Positions 40,222 to 52,441 of a DNA stretch of 64,000 nucleotides are shown here, piece after piece. The first letter of the stretch is position 1. Every line of letters starts with the position of its first letter. The translations under genes were made by a program, and so were the position numbers. This stretch comes from Mycteria americana (Eukaryota > Chordata > Aves > Ciconiiformes > Ciconiidae), in assembly GCF_035582795.1 (NCBI RefSeq), contig NC_134367.1, positions 120,242,062-120,306,061 on the forward strand, in the 5' to 3' direction. The notes beneath the pieces were generated by a model that saw only the letters and a program-made list of their open reading frames with translations, ran no database searches and was not told where the DNA came from.

Positions 40222-43200
40222 ATACCCTCTATTGAGACCTTGAGCTCTCCTTTTCCCCCTCCCCCAATTGTTAGTTGAAGCAAGACGATTTAAGTGGATA
40301 ATTCTACATTTTTTTTTCTTATGACCTTTTCTCACATAAATGCAGAGTCCATGCTGACCTCCTCCTGCCACAAGTACCACGCAGCAGACTCATGACTTCT
40401 TCTTCCAAGGTTGGAGAGTGTTTTTGCTATATCTACTGTATCTCCTGCTTCTTTAGTGAGATTACTTGTGCCATAAGATTACATAGGTATAAATATGTAT
40501 CTGTATAAAAACTTACCTAAGTGACAGACCTATAAACCTGTCAGCAAACAGTTAGAGCAGAAAGCAGTGGCAGTGGAGGCACAGAGCTACACAGAGACAA
40601 CTCCAGAGGGGGTCTAGCTGTCTCTGTAAGGGGGAGAGCCGAAGCTACGTAGCCCTCCCATTCTGGGGCCATGGGACTGGCAGTGGTGGGCATGAGGAAC
40701 GAGCACCTGTGTTCTGAGAGACAGGGACACCGGTGCTCGGTTCAGTTCAGCAGGGCTGAGTAAACTTTGAAGAACCCCTTCTTTGCTTGTTGTTAGAATA
40801 TAATTTCTTGAAGGTATTGCTTCTTGTATTTGGTTTCATGTCCTCCTCTGTTGATTGGGAAGCAGCACGTTAGTAAAAGCAACTATCAAAACTGTTGGGA
40901 GTTGCTACACCATTGCAAACTTGTGACCTGTTTTTGTTGGTGGCTCTCAATCCAGGAGAAGTTTTCTTAGAATTGGTCTGTAGCAGTTGACTTTCTCCTT
41001 GTAGACCAGCTTTTTAGCAAAACCAGTCAAAAATCAGTCAAACCAGAAAAAAAGTCTGTTTAAATTCTGCCAAGTCTCTTCAAAAGTTAACTTCCTCGTC
41101 TTAGCAGAAGAGGTAGGTGAAGTGCATGACACGTGATTTCCAGCAGACTAAAATCTCATAGATGTTTATTCCTGAAATGTGCGTGAGGAAGCAAGGAAGT
41201 TTAACAAATATAGGAGTATCACAATTTAAGCTGAAGAAACTTTGGGGGATTTAGTTCTGGGAATGAGTGTGAGGATTTTAGGAATCTAAATGTCTCCTTG
41301 GGGAACAGGGTCTGTAGCAATGTCTTTGCTTCTAGTAGTATGCACAAAACAAAGTTAACCTCTTCATCTGGTTAGTTAAAGCTAAAGCCTACACCTTTTG
41401 AAGAATGATTGTGCTGTCAAATACTCCACCTGTCTGATGAAAAGACACTGCTACAGCTTGAGTATGTGACCATCATCTTCACAATGAATTGTCAGGGAAC
41501 AAACTCCAGGCTGAGAATGAATGATGACTTTATTTCACAAATCGTGTCTGAATGGTGAACACAGTGAACTGAACCATTTGCAGACAACCAACAAGCAAAA
41601 CAGATCACGAATATGTACTTCATATACATTCTTTTGAATCTTTTTCCTTCATCTGTGCAAGCAAGTAGAGAGACAGTTCATCTGCACAGCTGAGAGTGAT
41701 TTTTTGGACATCTGCTAGATTTCTTTATGGCATTTGTGAGCCCAGAGTTTGTGTAGCTGCTAGATATTTGAAAAGGGTCTGATTGTAGGTGGACAACAGC
41801 TAGCTTGAGAATGGCTGGCAAACACTGACTTTCACCTTAAAACTAGGAGCATAAGAAAAAGTCTGTAGGGTTTATGCTTCTCCATCTTTTGATTTTTCCT
41901 TTCCTTTCTTCTTTACTCTTCACATGGGTCTGTGACCCATGTTGTCAGTACCCCTTGGGGTTAGCTATTCAGTCTTCTTGTTATGTCGGTTTTGATCATT
42001 TCTTTCCTCTGTTGCTAATTTACTCAGACAGCTACCCACAGCCCCCTGAAATCAGCCTCTTGCATTTCTGTTTCCAGAGAACCCCACACACCGTGGCCGA
42101 GGGCTTCTGCTCTTTCCTTCCTCCAGCAGAAGGCTTCACTTCATTCCTGTTAGTCCCAAAAAAGGGCAGGCTGCTTTGCCCACCTGTTTCATCCAACTTA
42201 CCATAACACACCTCTTTTAACTGCTCTGTTCCCTTCTAGAAGAGCTCCCCCCCACAGCTCACAGCAAAAGCCAAGTGATACTATATCCGTATCGCTCAGC
42301 TTTTCACAGCTACGGACTGTGAAGTTCTTACCCTATTCTGTGAACATGGAAATAATATAGCTCTTTATTTACAACTTCAGATCAATATAAACCTTTGTCC
42401 TCTCCCTTCTGGCCTCCCTGTGAACTCCACTGAATTTATGGATTCGCTGCATCTTTCTCCAAGACAGAACCAAACCAGTCTCTCTACTGGGACTGAACTC
42501 CTAAGGACAGGGATTCCTGACCAGATGTTAGCTGGTAAAAGCTTGTGGAGTTGTAAGCTGAAGGAGACAGAGCTGTAGTAGTACACGCTCCTGAGACTAA
42601 GTACTTGGCTAAAATCCCCTCAAATTAGGTGTTTACAAAGGCTAAGAAGAAAGCTCTGTTTCACCCATCAGCCTCACCTGTAGCTTCTAAACCTGCTTAC
42701 TACCAGTGGAAAGTAATATAAAAATAACATTTCACCACGTAGTCTCTGCATGAAATTACCCCCTAATCTATGCTTATTAGCTCTGAAAAAATAGACTGGT
42801 GCATTCTTTACCCCCTCAACATTAGTATTTTGAAACACTGTACTTCAAATGAGGTGAATAAGAAGTGCTTTTCTTCAGCTGTCGCCTTAAAGGGTTCCAA
42901 TCAATTTTAATAAAACAGGGCTAAGATGTGTTGGGTTGCTGCTGCAGTTGTGTGACAGCATGTATCAGAGATGGCTTGGCATGCAATTTGTCATTATTCA
43001 GTAAGAGTTGCGCTACATGCTGACTCCTACATGCAATACTGAGTTCAGTACCATCTCCTTTATATGTCCTGCCAGCTTCCATTAGAATCGAGTCACAGCA
43101 CACACTGGCGTATTTGCTCCAAATGGCACCCTCTCCCATTTGGGAAGGCTTCTTCTGAAAACCTACTATGAAATGGTTAAGGCACCTCTGGGGCTTTATT

Positions 43201-43479
43201 TTCAAGTTGCTTGTGCTTCTGAATTTGTCTGAAAATGTTGGGGACCACATGGGGTCCCCCAGGAGAGCAACAGGGCTCAGTTCAGGGTAAGCCCAGCCTC
43301 AGGGTACTGCCCGCAAGTCTTCCAAAAAAGAACCTCTTGTGTCACGAGACCATTTCTGGCTAACTTGCAGAGAGATTTTCACATCTGCCAGGTAGGCAGG
43401 CCAGATTTAATTACTGTGGAAAGTAAAGAGCTCAGAAACGCGTGACTTAAGTGATTCTGTAATTCACACTAGGCAGTAT
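40222..43479. other. Non-coding, apparently unique sequence
   Basis: I see no gene, no recognisable transposon and no long tandem repeat in this stretch. The open frames are short and lack similarity to any family I recognise. Confidence 0.5.
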
Positions 43480-44010
43480 TCAGTCCAGCCTTTTAAAGGC
43501 ACAGGATGTCTACCTGCCCTTGGCACCTACATCATCTGCAGTCCATTCCACAGCTCAACTCCATGAGGTATGAAGAAGCACATCCCTTTGCTTCTTTTCT
43601 GTCTGCCAACTGAGAATTTCCTTTAAAGTTCTCTCTTCCTTGCATTATAAAGTGCAAACCGTAATTCCTTCTTCTTGTTCTCTTCACTCATGATACCAAA
43701 GATCTCTTTCAAACTGCCTCTGAATTTTCCTTCCATAACACCTCAACTGCATTTCCTTTGCTTCATTTCAAGTCCATTACTCCTTGTCCTCAAGATGGCG
43801 CACGGGGAGAAGTCAATTCCCTTTTTCTTTGCAGCATTCTTTCAGATATTTAAAGGCCTGACACAGCTCTCTTCTGCCTCCTCTTCCTGACGTTAAACAA
43901 CTCCATTCACCCTATGATTAATCCTTCTTCAGAGACCATGTTTTGCAAAACCTTCCTGGTCATATTCTCCAGGTGCCTCTAATTGGCATGTATCTTTCTT
44001 AAACGATCTT
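43480..44010 (-). mobile_element. Ancient CR1/L3-like LINE fragment
   Basis: Read on the minus strand the block resembles the 3' region of old CR1/L3-type LINEs: a stretch near 43,540-43,600 with GTGCTTCTTCATACC and GAGCTGTGGAATGGACTGC, and near 43,780 GAGGACAAGGAGTAATGGA. The + strand around 43,845-43,980 has the usual CTTTCAGATATTTAAAGGCCTG ... TTCTCCAGG layout. It is highly diverged and has no open frame. The family assignment is by pattern memory only. Confidence 0.5.
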
Positions 44011-44099
44011 TCAGTATCCTCAGAAATGGACACTGTGTCAGCGGAGAAAAAACAGATCCCAGCCCAGGCATGATTCTGGGAGCAGTTTTCTATGTACGT

Positions 44100-44750
44100 G
44101 TTTTATATTTAGTCCCTGTATTCTGTGCAGACAGAAAAGCCTCTCATCACCTTGCCTGCATATATTCTGCATATGCATAGGCTGTATTCTTCTAAAGAAA
44201 AGACTGAAAAGCCTTCCTCTCCTATCGAGTATATTCTATAGAGATAAACCAAATCCTCTCTTTAGGATCTCTTGTGTGTACAAACAGAAAAGCATGACTG
44301 TGTGGGTCTTCTATAGTCTTGTATGGAAAGAGGCTGTCTTCTGTAAGCAGAGAAGACCTGCCTCATCTCTTTGTATCTAATCTACATACAGATAGTACAT
44401 ATTCTCTATATTGGCAATAGGTGAGCTCTATACAGACAGAAAAAAACATGCCTTGCCTCTCTCTCTGTGTATGTCTTGCATGTAAAGTATGTGTATTCAT
44501 GTGCATGTGTTCCAAGCCAGGACAACATACACTCCACACAGAAATGCCCTTCCTCCCTTGGCCTTGAAAATGTCTGTGTTCCATGTAGAGACAGTATCTC
44601 TTCAGCGTAAAGACAGGGACATTCATAGTCAACATAAAGACATAAAGTGTAGCTTCCCCTCACCTGACTGTCTGTTTTGTGTAGTATGTATGCAATTGAC
44701 AAATTGTATGTCTCTTCTGTATGTTCTATGTATGTGTTCTGTGTAGAGAG
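44100..44750. repeat. Degenerate minisatellite, roughly 55-80 bp period
   Basis: Loosely repeated units share the order: cagacagaaaagc, a pyrimidine-rich stretch, then a TGTAT/CATAT-rich stretch. Recognisable unit starts are near 44,128 (GCAGACAGAAAAGCC), 44,196 (AAGACTGAAAAGCC), 44,278 (ACAAACAGAAAAGC), 44,348 (GCAGAGAAGACC), 44,432 (ACAGACAGAAAAAA) and 44,606 (GTAAAGACAGGGAC). Units vary in length and are strongly diverged. The block ends directly at the LTR starting at 44,752. Confidence 0.45.
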
Positions 44751-44751
44751 T

Positions 44752-45250
44752 TGTGCTGGTTTTGGCTAGGATAGGGTTGATTTTCTTCATAGTAGCTAGT
44801 ATGGGGCTATGTTTGGGATTTGTGCTGAAAACAGTGTTGATAATACAGGGATCTTTTAGTTGCTGCTGCACTCGTCAAGGACTTTCCAGCTTCCCATACT
44901 CTCCCAGGTGCAGAAGAAGCTGGGAGGGGACACAGCCAGGATAGTTGATCCAAATTGACCAAAGGGCTATTCCATACCATATGATGTCATGCTCAGTATA
45001 TAAAGGTGGGGAAGAAGAAAAAAGGGGGGGACGTTTGGAGTGAAGGTGTTTGTCTTCCCAAGTCACCGTTACGCATGATGGAACCGTGCTTTCCTGGAGA
45101 TGGCTGAACACCTGCCTGCCCATGGGGAGGAGTGAATGAATTCCTTCCTTTTCGTTGCTTGCGTGCACGGCTTTTGCTTTACCTATTCAACTGTCTTTAT
45201 ATCAAACCACAAGTTGTCTCAGTTTTACTCTTCTAATTCTCTCCTCACCC
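44752..45250 (+). mobile_element. ERVL-family LTR, 3'-truncated
   Basis: Begins TGTGCTGGTTTTGGC and follows the same LTR family as the copy at 39,658, including the palindromic CATATGATGTCATGC region, a TATATAAA box at 44,997-45,004, and CTGTCTTTATATC upstream of the end. The match stops in ATTCTCTCCTCACCCC at about 45,250, where the T/G-rich repeat begins, so the last part of the LTR (the G-rich stretch and the terminal ACCACAACA) is missing. No coding sequence accompanies it. Confidence 0.9.
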
Positions 45251-45552
45251 CCTGCACCCTTTAGTCTTTTTTCAAATGCTTCAGCATTTTGGTTTTTGGG
45301 AGCCCTTTTTGGTTTCAGTATTTTCTCAAATGCTTGAAGACCTGGCATTTCTTGAGTGCTTCACTGCGCGTCCCCGGAGAAGTGCTTCACTCTTTGGTGG
45401 GGTTTTTCTTGGTACCCCTGCCCCGTGTGTTGGGGTGGTTTTTTGGCAGCCCTGCAGCGTTCGGTGGTTTGGGGTTTTTTTGGCAGATCTGCACCATTTG
45501 GTGTTTTGGGTGCTGTGGCAGGCCTGCACCATTTGGCGGTTTGTTTTTCTGG

Positions 45553-45848
45553 TAGCCCTGCACCATTTGGTGGTTTGGGGTTTTTGTGGCAGCCCTGTAC
45601 CACTTGGTGGGGGTTTTCATTGGCAGCCCTGCATCGTTTGGTGCTTTGGGAGCTGTGTACCCTGGGAGGTTTTTGGAAGCTCTGCAGCCTTAGGCTGGTT
45701 TTGAGTGCTTCACCATTTTGTTTTTTGTGAGCCGTTTCTGGTTTCTCTCCTTTCTGGAATGCTTCAAGACCTGGCATTTTTCGAGTGCTTCACCACGCCG
45801 CGCTGAAGGAGTGCTGCTTTGTTCTGTTTGGTTTTGGCAGCCCTGCAC
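45553..45848 (+). repeat. Near-identical block within the T/G repeat, copy a
   Basis: About 296 bp that recur at 47,865-48,160 (offset 2,312 bp) with only a few mismatches, such as CACCATTTGG against CACCGTTTGG and AGACCTGG against AGACCCGG. The similarity is much higher than between other composite units. Confidence 0.85.
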
Positions 45849-47864
45849 AATGTGGTGGGGGTTTTTTTGGTAGCCCTGCACCATTTGCTGGTTTGGGGTT
45901 TTTTGGTTTTTTTTGCAGCCATGCACTGTTTGTTGGGGAGGTGGTGTGGCAGCCCTGCACTGTTTGGTGGAGGTTTTTTTGGCAGCCCTGCACCATTTGG
46001 TGTGTTGGGAGCTGTCTACCCCCGTTTGGTTTTGGAAGCTTTGCAGCCTTGGGCTTTTTTCGAGATCTTCAGCATTTTGTTTTTTCGCAGGACTTTCTGG
46101 TTTCCATCTCCTCTGTAATTCTGCAAGACCCGGGAGTTTTGGAGTGCTTCACCGTGCCGCCCCGGAGGAGTGTTTCAGTGTTTTGTCGGGTTTTCTTGGC
46201 AGCCCCGCAGCATTTAGTGGGCGTTTTTGTGGCAGCCTTGCACGTTTTGGTGGGGTTGTTTTGGCAGCCCTTCACCGTTTGGTGTTTTGGGAGCTGTCTA
46301 CCCCAGGATGTTTTTGGAACCTCTGCAGCCTTAGGCTTCTTTGGAGTGCTTCACCATTTTGGTTTTTGGATGCCCTTTCTGTTTTTGCTCCTTTCTGGAA
46401 TGGTAATAACAGTTGGGATTTTTGGAGTGCTTCACCAGACTGCCTTGTAGGAGTGCTCCAGCGCGCTGCCCTGAAGGAGGGCTTTATGTTTGGGGTTTGT
46501 TTTTGTTTTTTTTTAAAGACTGCTGCACCGTTTGGTGGGGGGTTTTTTTGGCAGCCCTGCACCGTTTGGTGTGTGGGGGTTTGGTAGCCATGTGCCATTG
46601 CGGGGGGAGGGGAGGGAGTGACAGCCCTGCGGCATTTGGTGGGGGGTTTTTTTGGCAGCCCTGCACTGTTTGGTGGGCATTTTCATTGGCAGCCCTGCAC
46701 CGTTTGGTGTTTTGGGTGCTGTGTACCCCAGGACGTTTTCGGAAGCTCTGCAGCCTTAGGCTTTTCTCGAGTGCTGCAGTGTTTTGTTTTTTGGGAGCCC
46801 TCTCTGGTTTTGGTATTTTCTGGAATGCTACGAGACCCGGGGTTTTTGAAGTGCTTCACTGCAGCACCTCGGAGGAGTGCTTTGGCGTTTGGTGGAGTTT
46901 TTTGGGGTAGCCCTGCAGCATGGGGTGGGGTTTGTTTTGGCAGCCCTGCACCGTTTGTCAGGTTTTTCTTGGCAGCCCTGCACTGTTGGGTGTTTTGGGA
47001 GCTGTCTAGCCCGGGGTGTTTTTGGGAGCTGTGCAGCCTTAGGCTTCTTTGGAGGGCTTTACCATTTAGTTTTATTGGGAGCCCTTTCTGGTTTTGCTGT
47101 TTTCTGGAATGCTACAAGACCTGGCATTTTTCGAGTGCTTTGCCATGCCACGCTGAAGGAGTGCTGCTTTGTTTTATTTGTTTTTGGCAGCCCTGCACAA
47201 TGTGATGGGGGTTTTCTTGGTAGCCCTGCAGCGTTTGTTGGTTTGGGGGGTTTTTTGGCAGCTCTACACTGTTTCATGGTGGTTTTTTTGGCAGCCCTGC
47301 ACTGTTTGGTGGGGTTATTTTTGGCAGCGCTGCCCCATTTGTGGTTTGTGGGGGGTTTTTTGTCAGCTCTGCACTATTTCATGGTGGGGTTATTTTTGGC
47401 AGCCCTGCACGGTTTGGTGGGGGGTTTATTTTGGCATCACTGTACTGTTTGGGGGGGGTGGACTGGCAGCCCTGCAGCATTTGGTGGTTTCGGGTTGTTT
47501 TTGGCAGCCCTGCACTGTTTGGTGTTTCGGGAGCTGTGTTCCCTGGGGCGTTTCTGGCAGCTCTGCACCCTTTAGTGTTTTTTGGAATGCTTCAGCAGTT
47601 TGCTTTCTGGAAGGCCTTTCTGGTTCTGGTATTTTCTGGAATGCTTCAAGACCCGGCATTTTTGGAGTGCTTCACTGTGCCACCCTGGAGGAGCGCTTCA
47701 TGTGTGGTTTGGTTTTTTTAGGAGTCGTTCACCGTTTGGTGGGGTGTTTTAGGCAGCCTTGCATCCTGTGTTTTGTGGGGTTTTGCGGCAGGCCTGCACC
47801 GTTTGGCGTTTTGGGGTTTTTTCTGGCTGCCCTGCACCATTTGGCGGTTTGGGGTTTTTTGTGG

Positions 47865-48160
47865 CAGCCCTGCACCGTTTGGTGGTTTGGGGTTTTTGTG
47901 GCAGCCCTGTACCACTTGGTGGGGGTTTTCATTGGCAGCCCTGCATCGTTTGGTGCTTTGGGAGCTGTGTACCCTGGGAGGTTTTTGGAAGCTCTGCAGC
48001 CTTAGGCTGGTTTTGAGTGCTTCACCATTTTGTTTTTTGTGAGCCGTTTCTGGTTTCTCTCTTTTCTGGAATGCTTCAAGACCCGGCATTTTTCGAGTGC
48101 TTCACCACGCCGCGCTGAAGGAGTGCTGCTTTGTTCTGTTTGGTTTTGGCAGCCCTGCAC
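47865..48160 (+). repeat. Near-identical block within the T/G repeat, copy b
   Basis: Second copy of the block at 45,553-45,848. A separate pair, about 46,910-47,212 and 48,348-48,646, is also very similar at an offset of about 1,437 bp, so the array has its own higher-order duplications. Confidence 0.85.
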
Positions 48161-48767
48161 CTTTTGGTGGGCAGTTTTTTGGCAGCCCTGTACAACGTGG
48201 TGGGGGTTTTTTTGGCAGCCCTGCACCTTTTTGTGGGCGGTTTTTTGGCAGCCCTGCACCATTTGGTGTTTTGGGTGCTGTGTACCCCAGGACGGTTTTG
48301 GAAGCTCTGCAGCCTTAGGCTTTTGTGGTAGCTTGTTTTTTGTGGTAGCCCTGCAGCATAGGGTGGGGTTTGTTTTGGCAGCCCTGCACCATTTGTCAGG
48401 TTTTTCTTGGCAGCCCTGCACTGTTGGGTGTTTCGGGAGCTGTCTAGCCCGGGGTGTTTTTGGGAGCTGTGCAGCCTTAGGCTTCTTTGGAGTGCTTTAC
48501 CATTTAGTTTTATTGGGAGCTGTTTTTGGTTTCTCTCTTTTCTGGAATGCTACAAGACCCAGCATTTTTCGAGTGCTTTGCCACACCATGCTCAAGGAGT
48601 GCTGCTTTGGTTTTTTTGTTTTTGGCAGCCCTGCACAATGTGATGAGGTTTTTTTTGGTAGCCCTGCACCGTTTGGTGGTTTCAGTTTTTTTGGCAGCCA
48701 TGCGGCATTTGCTGGGTGTTTTTGTGGCAGGCCTGCACCATTTGCTGGTTTGGGGTTTTTGTGGCAT

Positions 48768-49565
48768 TGAAACAAAATTCGTGGAGAGTACCCTTTAAAA
48801 TCCAAATCTCCCAATAGGTGAATCGGATTTTCAGAATTATTCCCGAAATAAAACTCAATAGCAACGGAGTTACTGTTAAGCAGGCATCCTTCATTATAGT
48901 GCTCTGCAGCACTGGGGATTGCTCCCCCATAATTGCTCTGACAAACAAGTAGAATCACAGAGATTATATATTGCAAAATCTTACATATTCATAAGATTAA
49001 TTTATATAGACATGGGATTTCCTGGATCTCATTAATATATGCAAGTGTCTCCAATGCATGCGTACTTAATTCCTTTGGTGGTCGTTAGGGATCTCATGGT
49101 GGTCGTTGGAGGAAATTGGTAGTCTTCGTCACTCTGGCCACTGACTGAACTTTGTTTTTATGCATGCTCAGTCCTTCTTTTTCTTGCTCATACCTTGCTT
49201 GCATATCCAAAACCAGTTGGTTCTTGTGTAGTTTCTCCTTATCACCCCTTTCCAGGGACGCAGGTCCTGAAGAAATCCTTTTTATCTATCTACATTGTAA
49301 CTATTTAAGGTAACCAAGGATTTTACACAGGCAAAGCATTCTTACTCTAATGATTATTATTGGGGGGGGAGAAAGACCATATGTAGGTTTCCTTCAAATA
49401 AAGAATACTCGTTAGCAATTCTACTATCTACGCTTCCTTACTTAAGGCCAACAATACTGGCAAGCTAGGCTAAATTATCTGCGAAAGGGAAACATAAAGG
49501 AAATATTGAGGAACCAAGATATTTACAACATTTCTTTTTATCTTTGGGGATTTTAGCTCTTTTCA
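48768..49565 (-). mobile_element. 3' LTR of a class I endogenous retrovirus
   Basis: On the minus strand the LTR begins TGAAAAGAGC at 49,565, directly after a polypurine tract (AAAAGGGGGGAA, 49,566-49,577), and ends TTTGTTTCA at 48,768, giving about 798 bp with TG...CA termini. A TATATAA at about 48,963-48,969 could be the core promoter. No second LTR of this type is present in the window, so integration age cannot be estimated from an LTR pair. Confidence 0.85.
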
Positions 49566-49627
49566 TTCCCCCCTTTTCTTTAAACTTTGTGAATTCTTTT
49601 ACAAAGGTTCTAAATTAAAAGTCATTA

Positions 49628-50180
49628 CTACTTCCACATATTTCTTTCAATTATTCGCTTTACACAGCCAACACAAATGGCAAGGATGATAACAATTATT
49701 ATCATAACAATTAGCCCTTCTAATAGTGTAGCCAGCCATCTTTTCAGTGACCATCCTCCTAGGGTTTGCAGAATTTTATTTAGCCAACTATTTTCTGCAG
49801 TCTCTCAGACAGCTTTACCATCTTCTGCTACTCTTTTCATCTCATCTAACTGTCTTTGCAAATCATCAGTCACATTGGTTTTGTGGACACAACAATGTTC
49901 TGTATCTATTTTTAAGTATCCACATACCCCTTGTTCTTTAATCAATAGTAAATCTAATGCTAACCTATTCTGTATGGTCATCTTAGTATTTGCTTGAACC
50001 TGCCTATTAATAATTTGAAACCCTTTCTGGGTAGCTCGTGATAGTGCGTCTACTTGCCAAGTCAAATTATGTATCAGTATTCTATTTTCTAATGCCATTA
50101 ATCCTGGTAACAAAAAAACTTTGAATTCCCCAGCTGAATTCCACAGCAGAGGTAGGCCCTGCCCATGAATCGCCTTCTGG
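49628..50180 (-). pseudogene. ERV env, transmembrane subunit region
   Basis: The frame read from about 50,180 to a TAG at 49,628-49,630 has the layout of a retroviral TM protein: an ectodomain helix with the conserved segment QNRLALDLLLIKEQGVCGY (immunosuppressive-domain position), a downstream CC pair, a hydrophobic membrane anchor near 49,680-49,730 rich in Ile and Val, and a short basic tail. One in-frame TGA (49,805-49,807) lies between ectodomain and anchor. The first Cys and the CC are separated by nine residues rather than the six usual in gammaretroviruses. A frameshift separates this part from the surface region upstream. Confidence 0.82.
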
Positions 50181-50183
50181 TTC

Positions 50184-51104
50184 TCATTTCACTTTTCCCC
50201 AATAAGTGGTTTTAATTGGACTTCGCTTCCAAGTTGGGCAGAGTGTCTGAAGTCCTAGGGTTACTTGTCTCCCTATTGGTTCTAGTTTCAATCGAGTGGT
50301 CCAATATCCATCTGATGTTACACACACAGTGTAGCCAGGAGAAGGAATCTTTTGCCTACGTTCTTGGGAATGATTTTGAGCGCAGTTCTGCTGTAATTCC
50401 AAAGTGGAAAGACTGATTTACCTTTGTGGGGCACTTCCAATTTGTCCTACTAATATCAAACATTGGCTTAATACTCCAACCAATGCACCAATGCACATGT
50501 TATTTCCTATATACTTCCAAAATCCCTCTGCTGACTTAACCCAAGTTTTGGCAAGCTGTCTACGTTTCTCACATTCAGGTGATTTCACCTTTTTCCCTTT
50601 TTGAATTGAATAGAAAATACACATTACTAGTTCACCCAGGGCAGTTCCTCCTCCTGATACAAAGCCAAAATCCGTTTTGCTATAACCTTTATGGCATTTT
50701 CCTCCTCTTGGTTTAGCAATTATAGTTTTGTTTCCTATTGTCACTGGATCTTGTAGTACATTCAAAACTCTATCCCTGCAGTCTTCTTTCTGGTCTAAAT
50801 AGTAGCTTACTCCAGCCTTGTTCAATTCTTGGGTCATTTTGTCGTAATATTCTAGCATTGTCAAATTCACAGGTATGATTCCCCATGGGATAGGCTGGCC
50901 TGCAGACTGGGGAATTGGGAGGCAAGCAGTTACGCTTGTCGAATTTAGCATTTTAGCAAATCCTTGAATGAGCTCTAACATTAAATTGTTAGCATCCTCT
51001 TCACATAGACTTTTACACACTAGTAAACAAGCGCATAGCAGCATCAGTAAAACTAATTTCAGGTCAATCTTACAGACGTCGGTCCCGTAGGCTGAGATTT
51101 CCAT
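50184..51104 (-). pseudogene. ERV env, surface subunit region
   Basis: Starts with an ATG at 51,104 inside the 3' end of the integrase frame. The N terminus has a hydrophobic signal-peptide-like stretch (KLVLLMLLCACLLVC). The frame stays open for 228 codons to an in-frame TAA at 50,418-50,420, then continues in the same frame to 50,184, where it is lost; a frameshift lies between here and the TM part. Cysteines and possible N-glycosylation sites (NST, NLT, NKT) are present. It is shorter than typical gammaretroviral surface proteins. Pseudogene. Confidence 0.75.
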
Positions 51105-52441
51105 GGTCCAGTAGGTGCTTTCTTAATTCTCAAATAGTGGATCCACACGGTGTGCTTCTCAAGCTTAACTGCAGTGTAGGTTGTGAGCAGAACTTGAAAA
51201 GGGCCACTCCATTTCTCTTCAAGAGTGTCACCTGAAATATTTTTAACATATACCCAATCCCCACGTTTAAACAGTTGCACTGGAGAATCTAAACACCATG
51301 CTCTGGTAGATACTACTAATTTATTTACTTCTTGTAATTGTTTTCCTAATGCTATTAGATGTTGCTGTAAGCTAATTTCCCCTACTTGGGTGAGATCTTG
51401 CCCTCAATACCAGGTTTGAAATGGTCTCCCATATAAAATCTCAAAGGGACTCAATTTCTCTTTAGTCCTTGGTTTAGTTCGAAGTCTCAATAATGCAATT
51501 GGGAGGGCCTGATCCTGTCTCAAGTTGGTTTCCTGACAAATTTTGCTCAATTGTGTTTTTATCATGTGGTTCATTTTCTCTACCTGTCCACTTGCTTGTG
51601 GGCGGTAGGCTGTATGCAATTTCCAATTAATTTGTAAAAATTTACTAGCTTGCTGAACTGCCTGTGACACGAAGTGTGGCCCTCTGTCAGAAGAGATCAC
51701 TTCTGGCACTCCAAACCTAGGAATAACTTCTCTTAATAAAACTTTTGTTACTTCTTGGGCTTTATTTGTTCTGCAAGGGAAAGCTTCAGGCCATCCAGAG
51801 TAGGTATCGGTTAACACCAACAGATACGTATACCCCCTTTTCTAGGGAGCTCCAAAAAGTCTACTTGCCAATTTTGACCTTGAACCTTTTCTTTGCCTAT
51901 GCTTCCAAATTTTACACGATTTTCTACCTTTGGGGTTTTTTTTCAAACATGTCTTGCACCTATCAACCACACTTTTCACAGTTTGAAACAAATTTCTAGC
52001 CACTATCTGCTCTTCAGTTTTCCAGTGAGTTTTATCATGTTCAGTCTTTGTCAGTGCCCACAATAGTCTATAGGGAATTATTATCCTGTTATCTTTTAAC
52101 ACTGCCCATCCTGACAGGCCAAGTTCAGCCTCTAAGTCAGTAATTAACTTCTGATCCTTTTCATCATATTCAACTGATTCAGGTAGTGGCAAAGATTTTT
52201 CAGGAATTAAACTTAATATCTCACCTTGTTCCACTGCTTGCCTTGCCTCATAATCAGCCAATTTATTTCCCACTTCCCTGTCAGTGTTACCTTTCTGATG
52301 TCCTTTGCAGTGCATAATTGCCACTGCTGATGAAAGTTGCACAGCCTCTAGAAGTTCCCTTGAGCAGTTAAGAGTCCTTGCTCCTTCCAAATTGCTCCAT
52401 GAGCATGAACTATGCCAAAGGCATATTTTGAATCCGTCCAT
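51059..52441 (-). pseudogene. ERV pol: RNase H 3' part and integrase
   Basis: One reading frame runs through the whole stretch, broken only by two in-frame stops: TAG at 51,842-51,844 and TGA at 51,404-51,406. In order: end of RNase H (MHCKGHQKGN, then NKLADYEAR), integrase zinc-binding HHCC region (HDKTHW ... CKTC), catalytic core with all three acidic residues visible (LTDTYSGW, SSDRGPHF, GQVEKMN) and the C-terminal domain (RGDWVYVKN, then WSGPFQVLL). Frame preservation over about 1.4 kb with only nonsense changes suggests a fairly young element. Confidence 0.9.

Larger units (their letters stand above)
45251..48767. repeat. T/G-rich composite tandem repeat, about 3.5 kb
   Basis: The + strand is visibly rich in T and G and poor in A. 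Short subunits of about 33-37 bp (GGCAGCCCTGCACC, then TTTGGTGG and a T run) alternate with a longer block containing GGGAGCTGTGTACCC, GGAAGCTCTGCAGCCTTAGG, GAGTGCTTCACC, TTCTGGAATGCTTCAAGACC and GAAGGAGTGCTGCTTTG. The TCTGGAATGCT landmark or a variant recurs near 45,326, 45,752, 46,111, 46,397, 46,808, 47,102, 47,635, 48,066 and 48,541, so the composite unit is about 290-530 bp. Long open frames exist on both strands only because the repeat is stop-poor. It is bounded by a truncated LTR on the left and the terminal base of a retroviral LTR on the right. I do not recognise the family. Confidence 0.9.

Noticed and set aside
45251..48767. Long W/C/L-rich or K/P/Q-rich open frames
   Set aside because: They are translations of a T/G-rich tandem repeat, open on both strands, with no family match.
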